Origin: Methanothrix sp.
GTDB lineage: Archaea; Halobacteriota; Methanosarcinia; Methanotrichales; Methanotrichaceae
DNA: 16,782 bases
Reading direction: 5' to 3'
Assembly (NCBI GenBank): GCA_011391755.1
Contig: JAABPZ010000002.1
Location: 1 to 16,782, forward strand
A program made the position numbers and the translations under genes. The notes below the pieces were generated by a model. The model worked only from the letters and a program-made list of their open reading frames with translations, searched no databases and was not told the origin of the DNA. Within the stretch, counting starts at the first letter, position 1. Each line of letters opens with the position of its first letter. Positions 9,078-16,051 of the stretch are shown here, in pieces.

Positions 9078-9082
9078 GGAGG
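9077..9082 (+). promoter_or_regulatory. SD site that sets the TTG start of the iron-sulfur flavoprotein
   Basis: AGGAGG overlaps the last base of the DUF362 stop codon and lies 9 nt before TTG 9092. The upstream in-frame ATG 9074 would put this SD inside the coding sequence, so TTG 9092 is preferred. Confidence 0.75.
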
Positions 9083-9091
9083 AAAATAATC

Positions 9092-9664
9092 TTGAAAGTT
9101 GTAGCATTTAACGGCAGCCCTCGTAAGTATGGCAATACCGCCACCCTCATCGGGGTTGTTCTCAAAGAGCTGGAGGGCCAGGGCATAGAGACGGAGCTGG
9201 TTCATTTAAAAGGGCCCCTTTCCGGCTGCATTGCCTGTTTCAAGTGTTTTGAGAAGAAGAACGGCAAGTGCGCACTGGATAAGGATATCATAAACGAATG
9301 CATCGCGTTGATGAGTGGAGCGGACGGCATCATTCTGGGCTCGCCCACCTATTTCGCCGATCTCACGCCCGAGCTTAAAGCCCTCATCGACCGGTCTGGG
9401 TTTGTGGGAAAGGCCAACGGGGATATGTTCAAGCGCAAAGTTGGCGCAGCGGTGGTGGCCGTGCGTCGGGCGGGAGCCATCCATGTCTTTGACTCCATAA
9501 ATCACTTCTTCCTCATCAACCAGATGATTATAGCCGGCTCGAGCTACTGGAATATCGGCCTGGGCCTGGCGGAAAAGGATGTGGAAAAGGATGCGGAGGG
9601 AATACAGATCATGAGGACTCTGGGGCAGAACATGGGCTGGGTGATGAAGAAGATCAAAGAGTAG
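9092..9664 (+). CDS. Iron-sulfur flavoprotein (NADPH-dependent FMN reductase-like fold)
   Basis: 190 residues with a flavodoxin-like fold. The N-terminus 'KVVAFNGSPRKYGNT' is the FMN phosphate-binding loop. The compact Cys motif Cys46-X2-Cys49-X2-Cys52-X7-Cys60 in 'GCIACFKCFEKKNGKC' is the signature of the Isf family characterised in Methanosarcina thermophila, which binds one [4Fe-4S] cluster next to FMN. 'ILGSPTYFADLTPELKALIDR' (about 81-101) is the second conserved flavin-contacting block. Family members accept electrons from ferredoxin and have been linked to reduction of oxygen or peroxide. It is cytoplasmic. The 14-bp gap after the DUF362 ferredoxin gene, with its own strong SD, points to one operon and possibly direct electron transfer between the products. 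The natural substrate is unknown. Confidence 0.92.
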   Translation: MKVVAFNGSPRKYGNTATLIGVVLKELEGQGIETELVHLKGPLSGCIACFKCFEKKNGKCALDKDIINECIALMSGADGIILGSPTYFADLTPELKALIDRSGFVGKANGDMFKRKVGAAVVAVRRAGAIHVFDSINHFFLINQMIIAGSSYWNIGLGLAEKDVEKDAEGIQIMRTLGQNMGWVMKKIKE

Positions 9665-9785
9665 AGGGATTAATGGGCGAAGCGTGGCAAGACCGGCAAA
9701 AATTGGGTGGAGACAATGGAAATTGTGCGGGATTTGCCCAGCGTGCTCGCAAAGCCTTAAGTTCCTCTGGATTTATTGAGAATGC

Positions 9786-10196
9786 ATGCCCCTGGATTAT
9801 CAGACATTGGTTGCATCAAACCTCATCCTGCAATTGATCCTCGCTGCGGCCTTAGGCTTTGCCGTCTTCCTGGCCAAAAAGAAGAATTTTCAGAAGCACT
9901 GTCTCGTCCTCCGCCTAGCGGTCACGGCCCAGATAATGATCGTCCTGGCGTTGATGTCTCCGGCCATGGCCCTGATCCTGGTGCCGGGCCGGCCCAACGG
10001 TCTCTTTCAGGCCGAGGTCTTGCTGCATCACGGCCTGGGCCTGGCAGTGGTACTGCTCTGGATCTACATCAATCTGGTTTATCTGGGGCGTTTGAAGGAC
10101 CGGCTTGCTACCAGGCGGGCCATGCAGGCGGCGGCTGGCCTTTGGGTGGCGTCCCTTATCTTGGGATTTCACATCTACTTGAAACTGTATTATTGA
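9786..10196 (+). CDS. Four-helix membrane protein, DUF420-like
   Basis: 136 residues with four hydrophobic segments at about 9-30, 40-64, 80-100 and 112-133. Histidines sit at helix edges: His38 after 'KKNFQK', His81/His82 in 'LLHHGLGL' and His129 in 'GFHIYLKLYY'. This pattern and size resemble the DUF420/YozB group, small membrane proteins with conserved histidines that may bind heme or metal. The match is by layout, not by a firm motif. It lies 121 bp after the iron-sulfur flavoprotein on the same strand, so it may belong to the redox operon as a membrane anchor or quinone-side partner, which is inference. The SD before ATG 9786 is weak (TGAG). A different small cytochrome b-like or unrelated membrane protein is possible. 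Confidence 0.65.
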   Translation: MPLDYQTLVASNLILQLILAAALGFAVFLAKKKNFQKHCLVLRLAVTAQIMIVLALMSPAMALILVPGRPNGLFQAEVLLHHGLGLAVVLLWIYINLVYLGRLKDRLATRRAMQAAAGLWVASLILGFHIYLKLYY

Positions 10197-10286
10197 GACA
10201 TTGCCCGAATGGTATCATCAATCGTGCGCAGAGGGGAGACGCAAGGACTGGTTCAAAAAAAGCTTGCATCTGTCCATCGCTTAGGC

Positions 10287-10619
10287 CTACTCCAGCCATT
10301 CGTAACCGGGGTATTTGATCTTGTTGAAATTGCGGATTAAGTCTGCTGCATCCTTTCGGCTGAAGTTTGCTTCCATCATCCTGCTACAGACAAAGCGCAG
10401 GGCAATTTTCTGCGTTTTAACCTCTGCATTGTCATCCGGTTTAGAGGCCAGACCATAGGTCTCGAAGAGATGCTCCTTCTCGTTCATATGAGTGCTTTTG
10501 CCCCATTTTCCGAACATCTCCGCGGCGTGATCCAGAAGATTCTGATCAAACGTCTCGGGAAGCACGATGCCTTCGAACTGCTGCAAGAATTCGTCTTTTC
10601 TCAAAATGATCGACCCCAC
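10287..10619 (-). CDS. Small hypothetical protein
   Basis: 110 residues, not recognised. It is soluble, mostly helical and charged: 'LRKDEFLQQFEGIVLPETFDQNLLDHAAEMFGKWGK' type sequence, then 'KTQKIALRFVCSRMMEANFSRKDAADLIRNFNKIKYPGYEWLE'. No signal peptide, membrane segment, zinc or nucleotide-binding motif is visible. The GTG start at 10619 is chosen because GGATGG lies 9 nt upstream and the open frame above it has no other start. It follows the secreted-protein gene on the same strand after a 100-bp AT-rich gap with a T-run, so it is probably transcribed separately. Codon use resembles the neighbours, which favours a real gene over a chance frame. Confidence 0.6.
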   Translation of the reverse strand: MGSIILRKDEFLQQFEGIVLPETFDQNLLDHAAEMFGKWGKSTHMNEKEHLFETYGLASKPDDNAEVKTQKIALRFVCSRMMEANFSRKDAADLIRNFNKIKYPGYEWLE

Positions 10620-10700
10620 TTCATTAAACCATCCGATGGGATTTATCTCTTTCCAGTAAATAGTGAAGGAAAATAATAGTAGTGGAAGTAATAGCAGTCA

Positions 10701-10716
10701 ACAAAATAAAAAAAAT
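10701..10716 (-). terminator. T-rich terminator after the secreted-protein gene
   Basis: On the minus strand, just past the TAA at 10720, the sequence reads TTTTTTTTATTTTG. A U-rich tract without a stem is typical of archaeal intrinsic termination. Confidence 0.5.
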
Positions 10717-10719
10717 GAA

Positions 10720-11823
10720 TTAAATATATACGGCGGTTCCTGCTTCCACGTTAATTATCTTTAGGACCCCTCTTTGGAAATACATGCTCTTTGGGTAATT
10801 GAATTGACCATCGAATACCCTTACGTTGTGGTTTTGGTTGCCTATCACTTTGAAGCTGAATTTCCCATCCGGAGCATCGCCGCCGGTTCCTTCCGTGCCA
10901 ATTAAGACTTCATCCAGAAAGACCTGATAGCCCCTCATTCCCTGGGAATTAATGGTCACCGGTGTATCTCCGGTCATGACTCCTGGTTGTGGCGGATAAG
11001 ATGTGCCGTATGTCTGATACTGGGTTGAAGTGCTGGTGGTGGTCTGGCCCAGGCCGCTCGTAGTGGTTTGACCTGCATTGGGTTGATTGTAGGCAGGCGG
11101 CATATTGGAGGAGGGCGGCATCTGGCCCGCCGCCGGATACTGCTGCACCGGTGGTGCCTGGCTGATCACATCCACAATGATGGAGTTGCTGGGCTGGTTA
11201 CTCTGCACGAAGAGCAGAACGTGCCTGCCCACTTTGTCCGCCATGAAGTTCAAGCTGTTGTAGCCGGAATAGAAATTAACCTTCTTGCTGGTTATATTCA
11301 GAACATCTGTCTGAATAATTTCGTAGTAATCGGCCTGTCCGCCTGCCGGGGCAAAGGCGATGAACTGCATGCCGGTTCCTGCCGGAACGATGGCATACGC
11401 TGACCAATCCAGACCCTTCTGAATCCACAGTTCATTGCCTCTTGTGGTGGCTATGGCCGACTGGTACTGGGTATAGGTGACATCCCGGCCACTACCGAAG
11501 TAGATTCTGGTGGGCATCTTATGCGTGACATCGAATTTCACCGGAGTAAGGCCGATCACGGGCACGCTGGTATTGATGTAGAACTCAGAGAGGAAGGAAG
11601 AAGCACTGCTGGTGTTCTCGAACTGTGGGCCAAACCACGGGCTGCTCAATTCCGTGCCCATGCCGCCGATGCCGAACAGGCTGTTTACGTAGTCTTCGCT
11701 AAAAGCTCCACCGGTCATATCAATGGACTGCAACAGGGAAAAGCCCTGCGCTCCTACCGCACCTGCTGCTCCGGCAGAAAAGATCAGGGCCAGAATACAT
11801 AAGCATAAGCAATTAAATCTCAA
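10720..11823 (-). CDS. Secreted protein with Pro/Gln/Thr-rich linker and C-terminal beta domain
   Basis: 367 residues. A signal peptide covers about 1-25 (MRFNCLCLCILALIFSAGAA, then GAVGAQ). The N-terminal domain (about 27-220) is beta-rich and ends in 'GRHVLLFVQSNQPSNSIIVDVIS'. A low-complexity linker (about 222-285) is rich in Pro, Gln, Thr, Ser and Tyr. The C-terminal domain (287-367) starts 'GYQVFLDEVLIGTEGTGG' and resembles small PEGA-like surface domains, though weakly. N-glycosylation sequons occur at Asn70, Asn84 and Asn176. The layout suggests an extracellular or envelope protein, with the linker crossing the S-layer or sheath. The function is unknown. TTG 11823 is the start, with GAGGTG (11830-11835) 6 nt before it. 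It lies downstream of the M6 protease gene but has its own strong TATA box. Confidence 0.75.
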   Translation of the reverse strand: MRFNCLCLCILALIFSAGAAGAVGAQGFSLLQSIDMTGGAFSEDYVNSLFGIGGMGTELSSPWFGPQFENTSSASSFLSEFYINTSVPVIGLTPVKFDVTHKMPTRIYFGSGRDVTYTQYQSAIATTRGNELWIQKGLDWSAYAIVPAGTGMQFIAFAPAGGQADYYEIIQTDVLNITSKKVNFYSGYNSLNFMADKVGRHVLLFVQSNQPSNSIIVDVISQAPPVQQYPAAGQMPPSSNMPPAYNQPNAGQTTTSGLGQTTTSTSTQYQTYGTSYPPQPGVMTGDTPVTINSQGMRGYQVFLDEVLIGTEGTGGDAPDGKFSFKVIGNQNHNVRVFDGQFNYPKSMYFQRGVLKIINVEAGTAVYI

Positions 11824-11829
11824 TTATTA

Positions 11830-11835
11830 CACCTC
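11830..11835 (-). promoter_or_regulatory. SD site that sets the TTG start of the secreted-protein gene
   Basis: GAGGTG on the minus strand, 6 nt before TTG 11823. A nearby ATG on this strand reads only five codons before a stop, so TTG 11823 is the sensible start. Confidence 0.65.
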
Positions 11836-11928
11836 ATTGGCTGCTACTCTGGCAATGTAATATTTAGCTTTGAGTCTCTCCTGAGCCTCATCTGAACATC
11901 ATGGAAACCCGGATACAATGGAAACCCC

Positions 11929-11940
11929 GATTTTTATATA
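11929..11940 (-). promoter_or_regulatory. TATA box of the secreted-protein gene
   Basis: The minus strand reads TATATAAAAATC, the clearest TATA box in the window. Transcription would start near 11910, leaving a leader of about 87 nt before TTG 11823. A duplicated GGGTTTCCAT lies just downstream. Confidence 0.65.
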
Positions 11941-11980
11941 GCTGCAGAAAAAAGAGATAAAATATTCAATTGGTGTCCAA

Positions 11981-13834
11981 TCAATAAGTTACCTCCAGGC
12001 TCCATTTGTTCAGCTTGCCTGTGTCTCTGCTTGCCAAATCCCTGATCCGAAGGACCCATTTGCCCTTCAAAGATTGACCGAGAAAGGCGACTAAAGGGGC
12101 CTTTGATTGGGAATCATAACTCTTCAGCAGATCCTTCTTGCCGATGCCGGTGCGATTGTGCAGAATGGCTCTTTTGCCACCTGGTGACGTGAGTTCTACT
12201 CTCAGGTTGGAGATGTTGCTGTGGCTTATATCCACTTCCACCACCAGTCTCTTCACCTTTCCCTCCTGGTCGAGGGAAATCGCATTGATAAGGCCCGAAG
12301 GACTATTGTCCGGGATTATCTCACCGGATAGCTTTGATCCTTTGGCTACATGATCGGTCTTTTCCTGCCCAATTACAAATGTTATGACCCGGCCCGGCTC
12401 TACGATATTTGATATCATCAGGCCTGAGTCCGAGCCGTCCCATAAAACAGAGGCGGGTTTTGTGTTGTGGCTAAGGGCAATTCCCACCATCCTGCCAAAG
12501 AGATCCTTTTCGTCACCCATACTGCGGTTGGTTTCCAGATCCAGGCTGCCGTCCGCCTGCAAGAGCCCGCACTGGTAATGCTTGGACGCGGATCCGCCCT
12601 GCCATTCATTTGAGCCTAGACTGTCGCAGTGATAGACGGCCAGGCCGCTGGCGGGAATGGAGGCGTCCAGATCTATCCTGGAGCGGTTCTCCACCAGGAA
12701 ATACTCATTTATCTTACCGGTTTCATAAATCATGACTGTTCCGTAATCCCCATGATCTGCCTGATACTGGCCAGGCTGATTGAGGCGAACTTTTTTATCG
12801 CACCATCCTACCAGGTTACGCAGGAAGGCGCATACCGGCGCAGGAGTTCTTCCATCATCGTTATGATTTCCGGCGCTCATGAGGCAGAAGTAGCCAAGGC
12901 CAGCACTCTTCTCGAAGTCACCGTCTCGATTGCCGTAATCGTAGAGGTCCGGCCAGCGGCAGATCATGTGGCCGCTCTCATGGCAGAAGGTTCCAATAGA
13001 GAGATCCTCCTTGCTTCTGCCCATGCTGGAGAGCATATAAAAATAGGTCTTCATATTTTTGTACTTGAGGTCTATGATATGGTTATGTGGCCACAGCTCT
13101 CCCAAATATTGGGTCTGGCCGGCGTAAAGAAAGCTCATGGCATCAACCATTCCCACTCCTCGCGAGTCGAACTGCTCCAGCGCGAGACCGCCTTTGACAG
13201 CCAGGTCCAGGGCCTCCTTGACGAGCAGGTTTTCCGTATAGTATTGACGATTGTGGCTTAGGGTTATGGGCCCCACCACCACGTTGGTGTAGTCCAGCTT
13301 GCCGCTGGACATGAGACGGAAATACTCTCGCACAGAGCAGAAGTTGCCGTTCTCATGGTAGCTTTGGCCATTGAGCTGGGCGTCTACGTCCTCCCTTGTG
13401 ACGGTGCTCTTCACATCCTTAAACTGGACCAGAACCGTCAGGCCCTTGATCTCGCCCTCGCTCACCCGTCTTCCTTCTAAGAGTCCCTTTTCCGCTCCGA
13501 AGGTGCGAAGATTAAGGCTGGGCTTGAAGGCGGATGCCGGGGGGTCCATCTTGGCATATCTTGCCTCAAACTTGCGGTTTCTAACCTCTTCTGATTCTTT
13601 AAAGTGACGGCGGACCCTTTCGGGCGGGCTAAGGGATGAATCCACTCCACTGGAGACGAACTCGCCCGAGATCAGGAAGGCATAGCAGTACAGTCCATGG
13701 TCCTGGTCGTAGACCACAGAATAACCGTCCGTATTCTCATATCGGGAATAGAACTCATCGCCGTAGACTCGAAGCTGCACTTCTGGGCCCTTCTCTTGGG
13801 GGAAGGTCAGAAACTCTCCAAATATCGAACTCAT
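11981..13834 (-). CDS. M6-type zinc metalloprotease with C-terminal P-domain
   Basis: 617 residues. The catalytic core contains 'GTFCHESGHMICRWPDLYDYG', where His285-Glu286-X2-His289 is the zinc site and the following 'PDLYD' (Asp296) is typical of M6/immune-inhibitor-A-like peptidases. 'FCLMSAGNHNDDG' (about 316-328) fits the Met-turn. The conserved N-terminal block 'LRVYGDEFYSRYENTDGYSVVYD' also occurs in M6-domain proteins. Residues about 505-617 form a proprotein-convertase P-domain ('LVVEVDISHSNISNLRVELTSP', 'GKWVLRIRDLASRDTGKLNKWSLEV'). Such proteins are normally secreted, yet the start MSSIFGEFLTFPQEKG has no signal peptide. ATG 13834 is well supported by GAGGTT 8 nt upstream. The substrate is unknown. 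It is downstream of thiC but has its own AT-rich promoter region and a leader hairpin. Confidence 0.88.
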   Translation of the reverse strand: MSSIFGEFLTFPQEKGPEVQLRVYGDEFYSRYENTDGYSVVYDQDHGLYCYAFLISGEFVSSGVDSSLSPPERVRRHFKESEEVRNRKFEARYAKMDPPASAFKPSLNLRTFGAEKGLLEGRRVSEGEIKGLTVLVQFKDVKSTVTREDVDAQLNGQSYHENGNFCSVREYFRLMSSGKLDYTNVVVGPITLSHNRQYYTENLLVKEALDLAVKGGLALEQFDSRGVGMVDAMSFLYAGQTQYLGELWPHNHIIDLKYKNMKTYFYMLSSMGRSKEDLSIGTFCHESGHMICRWPDLYDYGNRDGDFEKSAGLGYFCLMSAGNHNDDGRTPAPVCAFLRNLVGWCDKKVRLNQPGQYQADHGDYGTVMIYETGKINEYFLVENRSRIDLDASIPASGLAVYHCDSLGSNEWQGGSASKHYQCGLLQADGSLDLETNRSMGDEKDLFGRMVGIALSHNTKPASVLWDGSDSGLMISNIVEPGRVITFVIGQEKTDHVAKGSKLSGEIIPDNSPSGLINAISLDQEGKVKRLVVEVDISHSNISNLRVELTSPGGKRAILHNRTGIGKKDLLKSYDSQSKAPLVAFLGQSLKGKWVLRIRDLASRDTGKLNKWSLEVTY

Positions 13835-13857
13835 GGCAGATCAACCTCGCGGATGTG

Positions 13858-13872
13858 CGCCGCAATGCGGCG
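13858..13872 (-). promoter_or_regulatory. GC-rich hairpin in the leader of the M6 protease gene
   Basis: CGCCGC-N3-GCGGCG is a perfect stem whose inner bases can extend it to 7 bp. It ends 9 nt before the SD (GAGGTT, 13843-13848) in the expected 5' leader. No T-run follows it on the minus strand, so it is not a classical terminator. It could affect translation or mRNA stability. Confidence 0.45.
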
Positions 13873-13895
13873 TCATGTTAACTTGTTATCAGATG

Positions 13896-13912
13896 ACTAT
13901 TTAATTATTTTC
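13896..13912 (-). promoter_or_regulatory. Candidate TATA region of the M6 protease gene
   Basis: The minus strand reads GAAAATAATTAAATAGT, AT-rich with a possible purine BRE at its 5' side. Transcription would start near 13878, giving a leader of about 44 nt that contains the hairpin. Just upstream, T-rich sequence (about 13920-13930) following the thiC stop could end the thiC transcript. Confidence 0.4.
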
Positions 13913-13939
13913 TATACCAAAAAAGTTTTTAAGGGCGGA

Positions 13940-15217
13940 TTACTTGCTCCCTATCCCTTTCTCCATGGCCTCTTTCGACAACCTGATGGCGCATAGCTCC
14001 GAGCACATGGTGCAGGTATCTGTCTCCACCCCGCGCCGGTGCCTGATCTGCTTCGCCCGGGCCGGATTTATGGCTGCCTGAAACTGCCCTGTCCAATCCA
14101 GCTCGGCGCGAGCGCGGGCCATCTGCAAATCCTGGGCCCTGGCCTTCTCACGCACGCCGGGACGGGTGAGGTCCGCGGCATGGGCCGCCACCCTTGTCAC
14201 GTAAGTTCCCTCGATCACATCCTCAATGGTAGGCAGGTCCAGATGCTCGGAGGACGTGGTGGCGCAGAGAAAGTCCGCTCCCGCCATGCCCGCAATCACT
14301 CCGCCCATAGCAGCGGTGATGTGGTCGTAGCCGGGCGCAATGTCTGTGACCAGCGGGCCCAACAGATAGAGGGGCGCGCCGTCTGTCAAATGCTTCATGG
14401 CCTTGACGCTGGTTTCTATCTCATCGGCGGGCACATGCCCCGGCCCCTCCACCATGACCTGCACTCCCGCGGCGCGCGCTCTCTTCACCAGCTCGCCCAG
14501 CATGATAAATTCCATGTACTTGGCCCGGTCGGATGCATCCTCAATGCAGCCAGGCCGTAGGCCATCGCCCAAGGAGAGGGTCAGATCATACTCTTTGGCC
14601 ATCTCCAGAAGATAGTCGTACTCAGAGTAGTAAGGATTGTCCTCGCCCGTCTCGCTGATGTACTTCATGGTTAAGGAGCCGCCCCGGCTCACCACACCCA
14701 GGACGCGTGGATCGAGGCGAAGTCGCTCCAGAGAATTCTTGTTCACGCCCACATGCACGGTGACGAAGTCCACGCCGTCTTTGGCATGCTTTTCCAGAGC
14801 GTTGAACATGCCCTGCGCCGTCAGATCCTTCTTGACGGCGGCATTGTAGAGGGGAACGCTGCCCACGGGAACGCTGACTGCGTCTAAAATCATGCGCCGC
14901 ACGCCGTCCAGATCCCCGCCTGTGGACAGATCCATTACCGCGTCTGCGCCCGCCGCCGCTGCCGCTAGTGCCTTTTCCACCTCGCTTTGTGGAGAGTCCA
15001 GGTTTTGCGAGGTGCCCACATTCACATTCACCTTGGTGGTGAGCTGCTCGCCCACACCGGTGGGCTGCATATTTTCACGACGGATGTTTCTGGGTATGAC
15101 CACTCTTCCCGCTGCCACCAGAGCGGCCAGCTTCGCCGGATCTATTCCCTCACGCTTGGCCACGGCCTCGATCGAACTGGGCACGCGGCCTTTCTTAGCC
15201 TCTTGCATTAACGTCAT
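13940..15217 (-). CDS. thiC: Phosphomethylpyrimidine synthase (HMP-P synthase)
   Basis: 425 residues, the short archaeal/clostridial form without the long bacterial N-terminal extension. ThiC is a non-canonical radical-SAM enzyme. It converts aminoimidazole ribotide to hydroxymethylpyrimidine phosphate in thiamine synthesis. Recognisable blocks are '[11 protein letters not shown]' (about 61-71), '[14 protein letters not shown]', '[14 protein letters not shown]', '[13 protein letters not shown]' (255-267) and '[14 protein letters not shown]' (293-306), with candidate metal-binding His261 and His299. The C-terminal Cys402-X2-Cys405-X3-Cys409 ('CTMCSELC') ligates the [4Fe-4S] cluster. The start is uncertain: ATG 15217 gives '[10 protein letters not shown]', as in related proteins, while ATG 15208 would suit a leaderless mRNA. 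I see no THI-box riboswitch upstream, and no other thiamine gene is in the window. Confidence 0.96.
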   Translation of the reverse strand: MTLMQEAKKGRVPSSIEAVAKREGIDPAKLAALVAAGRVVIPRNIRRENMQPTGVGEQLTTKVNVNVGTSQNLDSPQSEVEKALAAAAAGADAVMDLSTGGDLDGVRRMILDAVSVPVGSVPLYNAAVKKDLTAQGMFNALEKHAKDGVDFVTVHVGVNKNSLERLRLDPRVLGVVSRGGSLTMKYISETGEDNPYYSEYDYLLEMAKEYDLTLSLGDGLRPGCIEDASDRAKYMEFIMLGELVKRARAAGVQVMVEGPGHVPADEIETSVKAMKHLTDGAPLYLLGPLVTDIAPGYDHITAAMGGVIAGMAGADFLCATTSSEHLDLPTIEDVIEGTYVTRVAAHAADLTRPGVREKARAQDLQMARARAELDWTGQFQAAINPARAKQIRHRRGVETDTCTMCSELCAIRLSKEAMEKGIGSK

Positions 15218-15258
15218 TAATACCAACTGATATATTGTAAGAGCTAAAGGGTTACCTC
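15218..15258. promoter_or_regulatory. Short divergent promoter between thiC and the MBL hydrolase gene
   Basis: The gap is only 41 bp. TGATATATTG (15228-15237) is nearly symmetric and its centre (about 15233) lies 26 bp from the MBL ATG (15259) and 25 bp from thiC ATG 15208, so one box could drive two leaderless transcripts. AAAGG (15246-15250) 8 nt before the MBL start is an alternative SD for a longer mRNA. Confidence 0.4.
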
Positions 15259-15897
15259 ATGGTTGAAGTGCATAAGGTTAGCGGTGCGGCATTCGATGGC
15301 AATGTCTACCTGATCCTGGACAAAAAACCCATTTTGGTAGATGCAGGCATGATGGCCGGCCCGACCCTAAAAAATATCAAGAAATTCATCGATCCAACCC
15401 AAATCGAGATGATCGTTCTCACTCACTGTCACCACGACCACTCCGGCGCGGCTCCGGCGCTCCAGGAAGCGACAGGTGCAAGGCTCCTCTTGAGCGAAAG
15501 AGAAGTAGGGGCTGTAGGAGACGACATGGCATCTGTGGCTTATCTCTTCGGCCAGCAGGCCCCCGATTATAAGGTGGACGAGACCCTCAAGGAGGGCATG
15601 GTCCTGGATATTGGTGAATGGAAGCTGCAGGTTATGGAGACCCCTGGCCACTCCCTGGGCAGCCTCTGCCTCTACGAGGAGAACGCGAAGGTTCTTTTCT
15701 CCGGAGACACGGTATTTCCGGACGGGAACATCGGCCGGACGGATATGTACGGGGGTGACACTCCGGAGCTGGTCAAATCCATTGAACGGCTGACTAAATT
15801 GGATGTGCAAACCATGTATCCCGGACACATGGAGATCACCTCTCGCGATGTCAACCGCCAGATACAGATGAGTCTCCGATTTGCCAAGAGCATTTAG
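15259..15897 (+). CDS. Metallo-beta-lactamase-fold hydrolase (glyoxalase II-like)
   Basis: 212 residues, a single compact MBL domain and cytoplasmic. All dinuclear metal ligands are present: 'THCHHDHSG' with His56, His58, Asp60 and His61, then His131 in 'TPGHSLGS', Asp150 in 'FSGDTVF' and His190 in 'MYPGHME'. This is the glyoxalase-II-like subgroup, which hydrolyses thioesters or related esters using two Zn or Fe ions. It lacks the flavodoxin domain of archaeal flavo-diiron proteins, so it is not an oxygen reductase. The specific substrate cannot be read from the sequence. It is divergent from thiC and followed by eroded DNA, so context gives no functional hint. ATG 15259 is the only reasonable start. 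Confidence 0.9.
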   Translation: MVEVHKVSGAAFDGNVYLILDKKPILVDAGMMAGPTLKNIKKFIDPTQIEMIVLTHCHHDHSGAAPALQEATGARLLLSEREVGAVGDDMASVAYLFGQQAPDYKVDETLKEGMVLDIGEWKLQVMETPGHSLGSLCLYEENAKVLFSGDTVFPDGNIGRTDMYGGDTPELVKSIERLTKLDVQTMYPGHMEITSRDVNRQIQMSLRFAKSI

Positions 15898-16050
15898 GGA
15901 GAAGTGGAACGCGCGGGCCAAGCCAGGATGCCTTTAAGCTCCTGGATTTTTGCAGCAGTAGAGGCGGATGTGAGGGGATCGAGCCTGCCCAGGATGTCGC
16001 GAGCAAGAAGATCTATTCTGAAAAGCTCATCAAGATCCTGCGCTCCTGTG
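15898..16050. other. Non-coding or eroded stretch after the MBL gene
   Basis: I find no recognisable gene here. On the plus strand a 51-codon frame starts at ATG 15929 with no SD or known motif. On the minus strand an open stretch without a start ends at TAA 15894 and reads 'DELFRIDLLARDILGRLD...KIQELKGILAWP', which has helix-like composition and could be the tail of a lost gene. Neither is called. Confidence 0.4.
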
Positions 16051-16051
16051 A

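Noticed and set aside
9673..9837. 54-residue frame with a GAGGG upstream, between the flavoprotein and the membrane protein
   Set aside because: It overlaps the start of the membrane protein in another frame, has no recognisable motif, and its composition looks random.
9776..10318. 180-residue plus-strand frame overlapping the membrane protein
   Set aside because: It is rich in Gly, Pro and Arg with no hydrophobic pattern and is a shadow of the real gene in the next frame.
12629..13261. 210-residue plus-strand frame inside the M6 protease gene
   Set aside because: It is antisense to a gene with clear catalytic motifs and has no domain of its own.
15218..15258. THI-box riboswitch upstream of thiC
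   Set aside because: The gap is 41 bp, too short for a TPP riboswitch aptamer, and no conserved CTGAGA-type core is seen.
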